A stretch of DNA of 64,000 nucleotides from Cladocopium goreaui (Eukaryota; Sar; Dinophyceae; Suessiales; Symbiodiniaceae): the NCBI GenBank assembly GCA_947184155.2, contig CAMXCT020001001.1, positions 584,001-648,000 of the forward strand, given 5' to 3'. Every line of letters begins with the position of its first letter. Within the stretch, counting starts at the first letter, position 1. The notes under the pieces are model-generated. The model was not told the DNA's origin. It worked only from the letters and a program-made list of their open reading frames with translations, and ran no database searches. This document shows positions 57,701 through 58,573 of the stretch, piece by piece. Both the position numbers and the translations under genes were made by a program.

Positions 57701-57892
57701 ACATGATATCATTTGGTACCCGCGGGGTTTAAAAACCATAAAACATTTGCTAGGGAAGATTCGGCCTGGATGGGTGTTTGCTTGTGAGATATAGGCCATA
57801 CGCGCAGTTGCAAGTTCGCAACCTGGCAGGTGTCCATTTCGGTCTCCGAGACGCTGGCGGGGAAGGCCTGGGATGATTGGGATGGGCGATGA
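21..57892 (+). CDS. POP: Organellar-type family A DNA polymerase (POP-like), 43 exons found, 5' end outside window
   Basis: This is the whole span of one split gene; exons are listed separately. The family copies plastid and mitochondrial DNA and has an N-terminal 3'-5' exonuclease and a C-terminal Pol I-like polymerase domain. Seen here, in order: Exo III (TYAAYDA), the MFTKKGWPS linker, [12 protein letters not shown], motif [26 protein letters not shown], motif [27 protein letters not shown], motif [11 protein letters not shown], and a C-terminus ending in a Trp-rich tail and TGA. The catalytic Asp of motifs A and C and the Arg/Lys/Phe/Tyr of motif B are intact. The exons found total about 2.6 kb of coding sequence. 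The targeting peptide and Exo I/II would lie upstream. Similarity to plant POP through the linker and C-terminus argues against PolQ. One micro-exon near motif B's C-terminal side was not found. Confidence 0.93.
404..507. mobile_element. Inverted-repeat element, GGTTGGTGG family
   Basis: The ends read GTGGTTGG and CCACCAACCAG. The interior shares GGAACATGAAT and ATATTTTTCAGAGGGG with the copies at 4268, 17519, 43483 and 49095. It is non-coding and about 100 bp. Confidence 0.7.
673..792. mobile_element. Inverted-repeat element, TACCCTCYGGTGTCATCAAA family
   Basis: It starts TACCCTCCGGTGTCATCAAA and ends TTTGATTATCAAAGGGTA, so the two ends are inverted copies flanked by TA. Relatives lie at 25088-25212 and 58574-58701. 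Confidence 0.65.
1471..1559 (+). CDS. POP: POP exon 2 (basic loop of exonuclease domain)
   Basis: A strong pyrimidine-rich acceptor ends in CCCCAG at 1470. The exon reads [12 protein letters not shown] and onward, a Lys/Gln/Gly-rich loop like the FGKRKLKKDGS region of plant POP. A GT donor at 1560 leaves phase 2, matching exon 3. The upstream frame 1316-1470 is also open but not needed. The intron 1560-4502 holds an inverted-repeat element (2021-2131), another (4268-4381), a half element near 4007-4110, and GC-richer patches at 2570-2680 and 2800-2890 in which I could not justify an exon. Confidence 0.55.
2021..2131. mobile_element. Inverted-repeat element, CCCTCTGGT family
   Basis: The ends TACCATCTGGTTAT and ATAACCAGAGGGTA are inverted. 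It is non-coding, about 110 bp, in POP intron 2. Confidence 0.65.
4268..4381. mobile_element. Inverted-repeat element, GGTTGGTGG family
   Basis: The ends are CTGGTTGGTGG and CCACCAACCAG, a perfect inverted pair. The interior is TTTGGAACATGAATTTTA ... CATCATTTTTCAGGG. Confidence 0.8.
4503..4566 (+). CDS. POP: POP exon 3, Exo III motif
   Basis: It reads [27 protein letters not shown] matches the Tyr-x3-Asp Exo III motif of DnaQ/Pol I-type 3'-5' exonucleases (plant POP has YSALDA/YSAYDS), and the Asp is a metal ligand. The acceptor is CTCAG|C and the donor is GT at 4567, phase 0. The intron 4567-5468 contains a short tandem repeat of TATCTTATTAACCAGTGA type at 4620-4735. Confidence 0.85.
5469..5545 (+). 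CDS. POP: POP exon 4, helix after Exo III
   Basis: It reads [20 protein letters not shown] and continues LIQPA plus a split Trp. This aligns with STLKLYESMTKKL..MDW of plant POP right after Exo III. The acceptor is ACGAG|G and the donor is GT at 5546, phase 2. The intron 5546-6237 holds a GATTAGATTT-type repeat (5635-5725) and (TA)n/(GT)n at 6076-6180. Confidence 0.85.
6238..6381 (+). CDS. POP: POP exon 5, linker
   Basis: One long open frame follows a strong TTCTTTACAG acceptor. It starts [14 protein letters not shown] and ends [18 protein letters not shown]. There is no close counterpart in plant POP, so this is probably a lineage-specific linker. The phase agrees with exon 4 (split Trp codon). 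The donor is GC at 6382 (AG|GCGCG), phase 2. I see nothing clear in the intron 6382-7103. Confidence 0.7.
7104..7140 (+). CDS. POP: POP exon 6 (micro-exon)
   Basis: This 37-nt exon lies between a good CCCTTTTAG acceptor and a GT donor (ACAG|GTGGGG). In phase it adds [12 protein letters not shown]. It is supported mainly by splice-site quality and phase. The intron 7141-8265 has a duplicated GTTTCAACAGTGGATGG at 7149-7205 and a (TA)n tract near 8160. Confidence 0.5.
8266..8344 (+). CDS. POP: POP exon 7, linker
   Basis: The exon follows CCGCCAG|G and reads [20 protein letters not shown] then RMADMA, a Ser/Gly-rich linker. The donor is taken as GC at 8345 (A|GCGGA), which gives the phase required by exon 8; GC at 8341 is an alternative. 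The intron 8345-8687 carries half of a CCCTCTGGT-type element (8425-8494) and (CA)n/(TA)n. Confidence 0.5.
8688..8748 (+). CDS. POP: POP exon 8, linker
   Basis: A strong acceptor (CTCCCTGCAG) precedes [19 protein letters not shown]. The donor that keeps frame with exon 9 is GA at 8749 (ATCAG|GAATT), giving a split Arg codon. The match to plant POP is weak here, so the call rests on phase and splice signals. I see nothing notable in the intron 8749-9516. Confidence 0.5.
9517..9551 (+). CDS. POP: POP exon 9 (35 nt)
   Basis: After TTGTCTTCCAG the frame reads [11 protein letters not shown] plus a split Gly and joins exon 10 as ERG-ISVD. The pattern resembles the E..M...G..VD signature before the family A polymerase thumb. 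The donor is GC at 9552 (GAG|GCAGA), phase 1. The intron 9552-11711 holds an unassigned ORF (10259-10921) and an inverted-repeat element (11452-11560). Confidence 0.75.
10259..10921 (+). other. Unassigned 220-codon open frame inside POP intron
   Basis: The frame opens at a GTG (10259); the first ATG is at 10370, which would give about 183 residues. It has mixed composition with normal His, Asp and Cys content, unlike the AT-rich noise around it. A stretch near the middle reads [21 protein letters not shown] recognise no family. It sits in POP intron 9 in the same orientation. It could be a remnant of a mobile element or a processed copy, or chance. Confidence 0.3.
11452..11560. mobile_element. 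Inverted-repeat element, CCCTCTGGT family
   Basis: It starts TACCCTCTGGTAAACTAAC and ends AAATTACCAGAGGGTA. It is flanked by TA. Confidence 0.75.
11712..11775 (+). CDS. POP: POP exon 10
   Basis: It reads [20 protein letters not shown] and ends in a split codon. [13 protein letters not shown] fits the G..VD...L..IE signature of family A polymerases. The acceptor is CTCGGAG|GC and the donor is GT at 11776, phase 2. The intron 11776-12504 holds (TA)n at 11870-11960, an inverted-repeat element (12152-12269) and part of another near 12420-12500. Confidence 0.85.
12152..12269. mobile_element. Diverged CCCTCTGGT-family element
   Basis: It starts TACCCTGTGGTAAACATAC and ends GTATGTTTACCAGGCCGGGTA in approximate inverted order; the outer bases have drifted. 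Confidence 0.55.
12505..12673 (+). CDS. POP: POP exon 11, start of polymerase domain
   Basis: This is one of the longest exons. It reads [20 protein letters not shown] then [15 protein letters not shown] and ends [21 protein letters not shown] matches MEAEGMLVDRE of plant POP, and RHKWKTYW fits FRNWASKY. The acceptor is GCTTTAG|G, phase 2, and the donor is GC at 12674 (GAG|GCAGC), phase 0. I see nothing clear in the intron 12674-13170. Confidence 0.8.
13171..13246 (+). CDS. POP: POP exon 12 (QLRQLLFGG region)
   Basis: It reads [20 protein letters not shown] then [19 protein letters not shown] is very close to MNIGSDTQLRQLFFGG of plant POP. An upstream in-frame stop limits the start; AG at 13169-13170 gives phase 0. 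The donor is GT at 13247, phase 1. The intron 13247-14359 contains inverted-repeat elements at 13333-13459 and 13478-13582. Confidence 0.85.
13333..13459. mobile_element. Inverted-repeat element, ATGTGAGGCCC family
   Basis: It starts TATACAATGTGAGGCC and ends GGGGGGCCGCACATTATA. The interior has mirrored GTTTATAACT and AGTTATAAAC blocks. A half copy lies near 4007-4110. Confidence 0.65.
13478..13582. mobile_element. Inverted-repeat element, CTGTGGA family
   Basis: It is bounded by TACTGTGGACGGA and TTCATCCACAGTA, with inner ATCCTGCACCA and TGGTGCAGGAT also inverted. Copies lie at 43298 and 51718. Confidence 0.75.
14360..14430 (+). CDS. POP: POP exon 13, variable linker
   Basis: In phase with exon 12 it completes LLFGG and continues [20 protein letters not shown], a polar linker where plant POP has FGGISNSRDGE. 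The acceptor is the last of three CGGTCAG copies (14346-14359); using the others would shift frame. The donor is GT at 14431. The intron 14431-15621 holds an inverted-repeat element (14524-14636) and short AT-rich repeats near 15360-15560. Confidence 0.65.
14524..14636. mobile_element. Inverted-repeat element, CCCTCTGGT family
   Basis: It starts TACCATCTGGTTATGAC and ends TAAATAACCAGAGGGTA, in POP intron 13. Confidence 0.7.
15622..15657 (+). CDS. POP: POP exon 14 (36 nt)
   Basis: It reads [12 protein letters not shown], resembling VEKLFKVPNIDK of plant POP. The phase-0 acceptor is GCAGAG|G. The donor is GC at 15658 (AAG|GCCTG). The frame is open further upstream to 15580, so a longer exon is possible if phase differs. 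The intron 15658-18746 holds elements at 16371-16636, 17519-17617, 17786-17888 and 18326-18429. Confidence 0.5.
16371..16636. mobile_element. 266-bp inverted-repeat element with internal palindromes
   Basis: The terminal inverted repeat is 21 bp and perfect; it begins CTGTACTTAAGCAAATC and the far end is its complement. Inside, the 18-bp palindrome GTCCTGAGCGCTCAGGAC occurs twice (near 16434 and 16559), each next to GGAGGGGGGCTAC or GAGGTGG-type blocks. An internal near-copy of the terminus, CTGTAGTTAAGATAGTCACC, lies at about 16521. No coding frame is seen. Confidence 0.8.
17519..17617. mobile_element. Inverted-repeat element, GGTTGGTGG family
   Basis: The ends are TAGTTGGTGGTTTC and GAAACCACCAACCAG. 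The TTTTTCAGAGGGG block is present. Confidence 0.75.
17786..17888. mobile_element. Inverted-repeat element, TAATGTGG family
   Basis: It starts TAATGTTGGTAAAACAAT and ends ATTGTTTTCCCACATTA. A second copy with the same interior (CACCATAAATAGGTGGTATA) lies at 24348-24457. Confidence 0.7.
18326..18429. mobile_element. Inverted-repeat element, CCCTCTGGT family
   Basis: It starts TACCCTCTGGTAATTTGAC and ends TTAGTTTACCAGAGGGTA; 104 bp. Confidence 0.8.
18747..18806 (+). CDS. POP: POP exon 15 (possible)
   Basis: This 60-nt in-phase segment reads [20 protein letters not shown] between CATCAG|G and a GT donor. Exons 14 and 16 would also join directly without it, so it could be optional or spurious. 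The intron to exon 16 is only 209 bp (18807-19015). Confidence 0.4.
19016..19089 (+). CDS. POP: POP exon 16
   Basis: It follows TTCACAG|G and reads [20 protein letters not shown] then NMQP. It ends at the GC donor GCGCC (19090), phase 2, so QP-R-R joins exon 17 as RRFTIESWG, matching KFRNIKLHR of plant POP. GC-rich sequence continues to about 19200 in another open frame and is probably intronic. The intron 19090-20293 holds (TA)n and (ATT)n near 20113-20155. Confidence 0.65.
20294..20378 (+). CDS. POP: POP exon 17 (GWPS motif)
   Basis: It reads [20 protein letters not shown] then [21 protein letters not shown] is a clear match to the TEMFTASGWPSVSG signature peculiar to plant/protist POP. 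The donor is GC (AAG|GCGCC), phase 0, and joining to exon 18 gives GK-EALEKL as in GDALKTL. The intron 20379-21255 has (TA)n and an AACCGTGAGA-type repeat at 20735-20825. Confidence 0.9.
21256..21309 (+). CDS. POP: POP exon 18
   Basis: It starts after GTCTGCAG and reads [18 protein letters not shown], following the GWPS motif as in plant POP. The donor is uncertain: GA at 21310 (CAG|GAGAC) or GC at 21286 (GAA|GCGCA), both phase 0. The intron 21310-22159 contains two head-to-tail inverted-repeat elements (21380-21484, 21510-21609) and AT-rich repeats. Confidence 0.75.
21380..21484. mobile_element. Inverted-repeat element, CCCTCTGGT family
   Basis: It starts TACCCTCTGGTAATTTAAC and ends TAGCTTACCAGAGGGTA; 105 bp. 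It lies 25 bp from the next copy. Confidence 0.8.
21510..21609. mobile_element. Inverted-repeat element, CCCTCTGGT family
   Basis: It starts TACCCTCTGGTAAATTAAC and ends AAATTGTCAGAGGGT; the distal end is slightly diverged. Confidence 0.7.
22160..22210 (+). CDS. POP: POP exon 19
   Basis: It reads [17 protein letters not shown] between ACCGAG|G and the GC donor AAG|GCGCC. It lies in the variable region between the GWPS motif and the TGRLS motif. The intron 22211-23195 is dominated by an ATCT/ATCC tetranucleotide array (22293-22530) and (TA)n. Confidence 0.7.
22293..22530. repeat. ATCT/ATCC tetranucleotide array
   Basis: Imperfect runs of CTAT, CCAT and TCCATCTA units. Long open frames across it are artefacts of the repeat. 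Confidence 0.95.
23196..23396 (+). CDS. POP: POP exon 20, variable acidic region
   Basis: A long open frame reads [20 protein letters not shown] and onward to MDV. It is Ala/Gly/Asp/Ser-rich, like the poorly conserved acidic insert of plant POP at this place. The acceptor is taken as ATCGAG|C (phase 0); AG at 23175 is an alternative in another phase. The donor is taken as GC at 23397 (GTC|GCGCG). The intron 23397-23876 holds an inverted-repeat element (23555-23665) and repeated CCATATAAACCACCA. Confidence 0.55.
23555..23665. mobile_element. Inverted-repeat element, CCCTCTGGT family
   Basis: It starts TACCTTCTGGTTATGACTAA and ends TTAGTCATAACCAGAGGGTA, an almost perfect 20-bp inverted pair. 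Confidence 0.8.
23877..23926 (+). CDS. POP: POP exon 21
   Basis: It reads [16 protein letters not shown] plus a split Cys, matching ACEAIAALCEVCSID of plant POP. The acceptor is TCGAAG|G and the donor is GT at 23927, phase 2. The intron 23927-24879 contains an element at 24348-24457 and two degenerate CCCTCTGGT-type copies. Confidence 0.8.
24348..24457. mobile_element. Inverted-repeat element, TAATGTGG family
   Basis: It starts TAATGTGGGTAAAACAAT and ends ATTGTTTTAACCACATTA. It is a close relative of 17786-17888. Confidence 0.75.
24880..24931 (+). CDS. POP: POP exon 22
   Basis: It reads [17 protein letters not shown], matching DSLISNFILPLQ of plant POP. The acceptor is CTCGAG|C, phase 2. 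The donor is GC at 24932 or GT at 24929, both in phase 0. The intron 24932-25609 holds an inverted-repeat element (25088-25212) and (TA)n. Confidence 0.85.
25088..25212. mobile_element. Inverted-repeat element, TACCCTCTGGTGTCATCAAA family
   Basis: It starts TACCCTCTGGTGTCATCAAA; the far end GATTGATTGCCAAGGGGTAA is an approximate inverted copy. Confidence 0.6.
25610..25641 (+). CDS. POP: POP exon 23 (32 nt)
   Basis: It reads [10 protein letters not shown] plus a split Trp; NRIHPSW matches GRVHCSL just before the TGRLS motif. The acceptor is GCCGAG|G and the donor is GT at 25642, phase 2. The intron 25642-26939 contains a (CATG)n tract at 26519-26562 and many (TA)n. Confidence 0.85.
26519..26562. 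repeat. (CATG)n tract
   Basis: About ten ATGC units, self-complementary. Confidence 0.9.
26940..27009 (+). CDS. POP: POP exon 24, TGRLS/PNLQ motif
   Basis: It reads [20 protein letters not shown] then DSK. This is the TGRLSS..PNLQN motif of family A polymerases, which contacts primer-template. Joining to exon 25 gives PADSK-DTYGVR, exactly parallel to PALEK-DRYKIR of plant POP, and requires a GA donor at 27010 (AAG|GACGA). The intron 27010-28371 holds (TA)n and a T-rich open frame (27492-28118) that looks non-coding. Confidence 0.96.
28372..28411 (+). CDS. POP: POP exon 25
   Basis: It reads [13 protein letters not shown] plus a split Gly, matching DRYKIRKAFVASPG. The acceptor is GAGAG|G and the donor is GT at 28412, phase 1. 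The intron 28412-29936 contains two blocks of a short ACACAGAAGCTTTTAC-type repeat (29190-29410, 29605-29712). Confidence 0.95.
29190..29712. repeat. Two blocks of 15-17-bp ACACAGAAGCTTTTAC-type repeats
   Basis: Blocks at 29190-29410 and 29605-29712 carry imperfect copies of TTTACACACAGA(A/C)GC. They lie upstream of the motif A exon. Confidence 0.85.
29937..29986 (+). CDS. POP: POP exon 26, polymerase motif A
   Basis: It reads [24 protein letters not shown] is polymerase motif A; its Asp binds the catalytic metals and its Glu acts in sugar selection. The acceptor is CGCCAG|G. The donor is GC (TTG|GCGCC), and the missing AH of RILAH comes from the next exon. The intron 29987-31128 has a perfect hairpin around 30448-30488 and little else. 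Confidence 0.98.
31129..31166 (+). CDS. POP: POP exon 27 (38 nt)
   Basis: It reads [12 protein letters not shown] plus a split Gly, continuing motif A as RIL-AH as in RILAHLTGC. The acceptor is TGCAAG|G and the donor is GT at 31167, phase 2. The intron 31167-32787 contains three ~72-bp repeats (31395-31600), (GAT)n, CTAT/CTAAT arrays and (TA)n. Confidence 0.8.
31395..31600. repeat. Three ~72-bp tandem copies
   Basis: Each copy holds AAGTTGATGTTATTA, CCAACCAACATATTGTTCA and a GGGGG block. Copies begin near 31401, 31474 and 31546. Confidence 0.9.
31613..31712. repeat. (GAT)n microsatellite
   Basis: GAT/ATG runs with a few interruptions. Confidence 0.9.
31795..32070. repeat. CTAT / CTAAT microsatellite array
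   Basis: Tetra- and pentanucleotide runs (CTAT, CTAAT, CTGAT). Confidence 0.95.
32788..32833 (+). CDS. POP: POP exon 28 (GGDYHSE)
   Basis: It reads [15 protein letters not shown], matching SMMEAFKAGGDFHSR of plant POP. The acceptor is AGCAAG|G and the donor is GC (GAG|GCGCC), phase 0. I see little in the intron 32834-33477 beyond AT-rich sequence. Confidence 0.95.
33478..33510 (+). CDS. POP: POP exon 29 (33 nt)
   Basis: It reads [11 protein letters not shown], matching TAMNMYPHVREAV. The acceptor is GCCCAG|G. The donor is GC at 33511 (GAG|GCGGC) or GC three bases on. The intron 33511-35934 contains ATGCCAGA-type repeats (33895-34065), GA and GATA tracts (34255-34350) and (TA)n. Confidence 0.9.
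33895..34065. repeat. Imperfect GAATGCCAGATA repeats
   Basis: About a dozen variants of AGAATGCCAGA(T/A)A in POP intron 29. Confidence 0.8.
35935..36004 (+). CDS. POP: POP exon 30
   Basis: It reads [20 protein letters not shown] then KSG, matching the VILEWHPEPGEDKPPVPLLK insert that distinguishes POP from bacterial Pol I. The acceptor is CCGCAG|G. The donor is GC at 36005, phase 1; an internal GAG|GTGAGC could be an alternative. I see nothing clear in the intron 36005-36627. Confidence 0.8.
36628..36655 (+). CDS. POP: POP exon 31 (28-nt micro-exon)
   Basis: In phase with exons 30 and 32 it reads ELIQEPREE plus a split Arg. It sits between TGTCCAG and a GC donor (AAAG|GCATG). Another frame reads RAKRRK, which looks tempting but breaks the junction to exon 32. 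The intron 36656-38313 has a CT-rich tract (36680-36740) and (TA)n/(GA)n. Confidence 0.55.
38314..38360 (+). CDS. POP: POP exon 32, motif B (first part)
   Basis: It reads [15 protein letters not shown] plus a split Gly and joins exon 33 as [21 protein letters not shown] is motif B (O-helix), nearly identical to the bacterial Pol I form. The Phe lies where E. coli Pol I has Phe762, a position known to govern dideoxynucleotide discrimination. The donor is GT at 38361, phase 1. The intron 38361-39734 ends with a GTCAGCTCCC tandem array (39666-39708). Confidence 0.95.
39666..39708. repeat. GTCAGCTCCC tandem array
   Basis: Four to five exact 10-bp copies ending about 27 bp upstream of the motif B exon 33 acceptor, within its pyrimidine tract. 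Confidence 0.9.
39735..39777 (+). CDS. POP: POP exon 33, motif B (second part)
   Basis: It reads [13 protein letters not shown] plus a split Leu, with the conserved Tyr-Gly of motif B. The acceptor is GCGCCAG|G. Joining in frame to exon 34 requires a GA donor at 39778 (TT|GACCC) and gives SLAEDL-NISEDAA. The intron 39778-40456 holds an (AGT)n array (39945-40118). Confidence 0.92.
39945..40118. repeat. (AGT)n microsatellite
   Basis: AGT/AGC/AGG trinucleotide array. Both strands show homopolymer frames (Ser or Leu) that should not be read as genes. Confidence 0.95.
40457..40493 (+). CDS. POP: POP exon 34 (37 nt)
   Basis: It reads [12 protein letters not shown], matching KVSTKEAQETVDL of plant POP. 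The acceptor is TCCTCAG|G and the donor is GC at 40494 (GAG|GCCGG), phase 0. The intron 40494-41787 contains a cytosine-methyltransferase fragment (41031-41198). Confidence 0.85.
41031..41198 (+). pseudogene. DNA cytosine-5 methyltransferase fragment nested in POP intron
   Basis: The frame begins after GGATAG|G and reads [20 protein letters not shown], then [16 protein letters not shown] and [10 protein letters not shown]. This fits the start of a C5 methyltransferase catalytic domain: the DG motif that binds S-adenosylmethionine, the acidic EID after strand 2, and GDIT. The PCQ catalytic loop is not found nearby. A possible GT donor at 41164 and a strong acceptor at 41233 suggest it may itself have been split. 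It is too short to be functional here. Methyltransferases of this kind are known inside dinoflagellate retrotransposons, so a transposon relic is likely. Confidence 0.7.
41788..41819 (+). CDS. POP: POP exon 35 (32 nt)
   Basis: It reads [10 protein letters not shown] plus a split Arg and joins exon 36 as VRRWLDD, matching LWYNDRQEVRKWQE. The acceptor is GCAAAG|G and the donor is GC (GGAG|GCGTG), phase 2. The intron 41820-43192 contains a 229-bp inverted-repeat element (42865-43093) and (GA)n. Confidence 0.9.
42865..43093. mobile_element. 229-bp ACGGTAAC element, copy 1
   Basis: The ends are ACGGTAACGACATTAAAATA and TTATATTTAAATGTGTTACCGT, inverted and flanked by TA. The interior has two GGGCGGGCCA blocks and TTCGTATATTTAAATG. 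It is nearly identical to the copy at 52887. Confidence 0.85.
43193..43226 (+). CDS. POP: POP exon 36
   Basis: It reads [11 protein letters not shown], matching WQEMRKKEAIED. The acceptor is GCTGCAG|G. The donor is unclear: GA at 43227 (ATG|GAGGG), or a few bases later to include EG. The next exon found starts after the expected YV.TLLG segment, so a micro-exon is missing in 43227-47248. That stretch holds two inverted-repeat elements, a GC-rich island and a GATA array. Confidence 0.85.
43298..43404. mobile_element. Inverted-repeat element, CTGTGGA family
   Basis: It starts TACTGTGGATGGTTGCGAAA and ends TTTCTTCCATCCACAGTA. Confidence 0.8.
43483..43582. mobile_element. Inverted-repeat element, GGTTGGTGG family
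   Basis: It starts TGGTTGGTGGTTTGGAACAT and ends GAAACCACCAACCAG. Confidence 0.8.
44490..44840. other. GC-rich island with long open frames on both strands
   Basis: This block is far more GC-rich than its surroundings. On the + strand a frame ends at 44839 with a charged, coiled-coil-like stretch ([28 protein letters not shown]) followed by a hydrophobic tail ([15 protein letters not shown]), as in tail-anchored proteins. On the - strand an overlapping frame runs 45069-44494. I cannot tell which, if either, is coding. It lies in the intron that should also hold the missing POP micro-exon. Confidence 0.35.
45618..45960. repeat. GATA/GATT microsatellite array
   Basis: GATA, GATT, GGTTA and GACA runs. 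Confidence 0.95.
46337..46459 (+). other. Short frame with signal-peptide-like start
   Basis: An ATG at about 46337 opens [20 protein letters not shown] followed by [11 protein letters not shown] and a stop at about 46457. The Leu-rich core with a preceding Arg looks like a signal peptide, but the frame is only about 40 codons. It could be the first exon of a small gene inside the POP intron, or chance. Confidence 0.2.
47249..47295 (+). CDS. POP: POP exon 37 (after GR.RR motif)
   Basis: It reads [15 protein letters not shown] plus a split Gly and joins exon 38 as [11 protein letters not shown], parallel to RRFPASKSRAQRNHIQRAAINT. The acceptor is CCTGACAG|T, phase 2, and the donor is GT at 47296, phase 1. 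The intron 47296-48939 contains an inverted-repeat element (47775-47882). Confidence 0.7.
47775..47882. mobile_element. Inverted-repeat element, CCCTCTGGT family
   Basis: It starts TACCCTCTGGTAAACATAC and ends ACGTTAGTTTACCAGAGGGTA in inverted order; 108 bp. Confidence 0.8.
48940..48981 (+). CDS. POP: POP exon 38 (QGS region)
   Basis: It reads [13 protein letters not shown] plus a split Gly, matching QRAAINTPVQGSAAD, a conserved polymerase palm/finger segment. The acceptor is CCCTGCAG|G and the donor is GC (TCTG|GCGCC), phase 1. The intron 48982-50075 contains an inverted-repeat element (49095-49200). Confidence 0.95.
49095..49200. mobile_element. Inverted-repeat element, GGTTGGTGG family
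   Basis: It starts CTGGTTGGTGATTTGGAACA and ends CAACCACCAATTAG. The interior matches the 4268 copy. Confidence 0.75.
50076..50141 (+). CDS. POP: POP exon 39
   Basis: In phase it completes QGSGGD and reads [20 protein letters not shown], matching DVAMCAMLEI...LGWRLL before motif C. The donor is unsure: GA at 50142 (phase 1, keeps a Gln before VHDE) or GT at 50144. The intron, about 4.1 kb, holds coding-like islands (50460-50850, 52126-52634), CAT arrays and a 227-bp element. Confidence 0.83.
50460..50851 (+). pseudogene. Coding-like island with frame break
   Basis: One frame opens at 50460 ([20 protein letters not shown]) and becomes a second frame after a run of seven A near 50566 ([18 protein letters not shown] to [15 protein letters not shown], stop about 50851). 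Codon-like composition continues across the break, as expected for a decayed gene with an indel in a homopolymer. I recognise no family. Confidence 0.35.
51121..51442. repeat. Three tandem copies of a 105-113-bp unit
   Basis: Copies of CTCTTGTGAAATGTCCAT followed by GCATTTCGACTGCGCAGGC begin at 51181, 51286 and 51399. The array leads directly into a CAT array. Confidence 0.9.
51443..51660. repeat. (CAT)n array 1
   Basis: CAT/CAC trinucleotides ending in AACATTACAATGCATTCTCC, the same end as array 2. Confidence 0.9.
51718..51848. mobile_element. Inverted-repeat element, CTGTGGA family
   Basis: It starts TACTGTGGATGGTTGCGAAA and ends TTTTTTCCGTCCACAGTA. Confidence 0.75.
52126..52634 (+). pseudogene. 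Coding-like island, probably decayed gene piece
   Basis: The first frame reads [20 protein letters not shown], then [20 protein letters not shown]. Later a different frame becomes protein-like ([38 protein letters not shown]) and ends with TGA at 52632-52634. The switch suggests a frameshift or an unseen intron. It is bracketed by CAT arrays that share the same flank sequence. No family is recognised. Confidence 0.4.
52627..52773. repeat. (CAT)n array 2
   Basis: CAT/CAC/AACA trinucleotides ending in AACATTACAATGCATTCTCC, directly after the coding-like island. Confidence 0.9.
52887..53113. mobile_element. 227-bp ACGGTAAC element, copy 2
   Basis: It starts ACGGTAACGACATTTAAATA and ends TATATTTAAATGTAGTTACCGT in inverted order, flanked by TA. 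It differs from copy 1 (42865) at only a few positions. Confidence 0.85.
54232..54296 (+). CDS. POP: POP exon 40, polymerase motif C
   Basis: It reads [20 protein letters not shown] then E. VHDE is motif C; its Asp is the second catalytic metal ligand. GPSDKAQE matches GPIESAEIA of plant POP. Starting at 54249 (CGCCAG|G) is an alternative that would drop PLARQ. The donor is GC (GAG|GCGGG), phase 0. The intron 54297-55718 opens with a ~61-bp hairpin repeat array (54347-54548). Confidence 0.95.
54347..54548. repeat. ~61-bp tandem hairpin repeat
   Basis: Units begin near 54347, 54407, 54470 and 54531. Each carries GGATAAAT and its complement ATTTATCC around TTTTCCCAATG, so every unit can fold back. 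It starts 50 bp after the motif C exon. Confidence 0.9.
55719..55760 (+). CDS. POP: POP exon 41
   Basis: It reads [14 protein letters not shown], matching EIAKDIVVDCMSKPFNG of plant POP. The acceptor is CGCGCAG|G. The frame to exon 42 requires a GA donor at 55761 (AAG|GAGCG). The intron 55761-56747 is unremarkable AT-rich sequence. Confidence 0.9.
56748..56786 (+). CDS. POP: POP exon 42
   Basis: It reads [13 protein letters not shown] and joins exon 43 as VPLE-VSISVSE, matching NILSVDLSVDAK. The acceptor is GGCTCAG|G and the donor is GT at 56787 (GAG|GTGGA), phase 0. The intron 56787-57829 is AT-rich with no clear feature. Confidence 0.82.
57830..57892 (+). CDS. POP: POP terminal exon 43 with stop codon
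   Basis: It reads [20 protein letters not shown] and then TGA at 57890-57892. The Trp-containing end matches DAKCAQNWYAGK at the C-terminus of plant POP. The acceptor is CTGGCAG|G. No AATAAA-like signal follows, which is usual for dinoflagellates. Confidence 0.82.
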   Translation: MSISVSETLAGKAWDDWDGR

Positions 57893-58573
57893 CCCACCTG
57901 GGACCTGTTGATGCTACATTTATGTGACATTGGACCTGTTGATATATGTTGATATACTGGGATGTTCTTAGGATTTACTTGGGATTTTATGGTGACTGAA
58001 TGGGATTTAATGTGATGTTCTTGGAATTCATTCGTAGTTACAGTAATCGTATTGTATGCGATTTTTCATGGGATTTGAGGAGATTCAGTGGCAACATGAT
58101 GGGACAGTGATCTGAATGTTTAAATGGATGCAGTGGGAACATGATGGGGATATACTGTCATAATTTCCACACAGTGAGCTGAGCTATGGTTGTATCCACT
58201 GGGGGCCAAAGGGCGCCGAAGACGGTCAAGTCTCAGATTTGTTTGTTATTGCCCACCGGTAAAAAACTAAATGGAGCTTTAACTAAATGGAGCTTTAATG
58301 CGAAAGTCATGTATACATGGTGGATTCTCGATTGCCATGTTTGATTTCAAGATGGTATATTCCTCGCCGCGTTTGAAAAAGCAACTGAGTATTTCTCTTT
58401 TGTTACTTGACATCACCAGGTGACTTGACACAATATGCATTTTGTCAAAATCGCCAGGCTTAAGATGACTGAAGAAAAACTAAATCGTCGTGCGGCCCTA
58501 AGGTTCAGATTATCGGCTTTGGGTGATGGGTTGAGACTGCAGCAAGCCCAAAATAGCCCACAAATATGTGATG

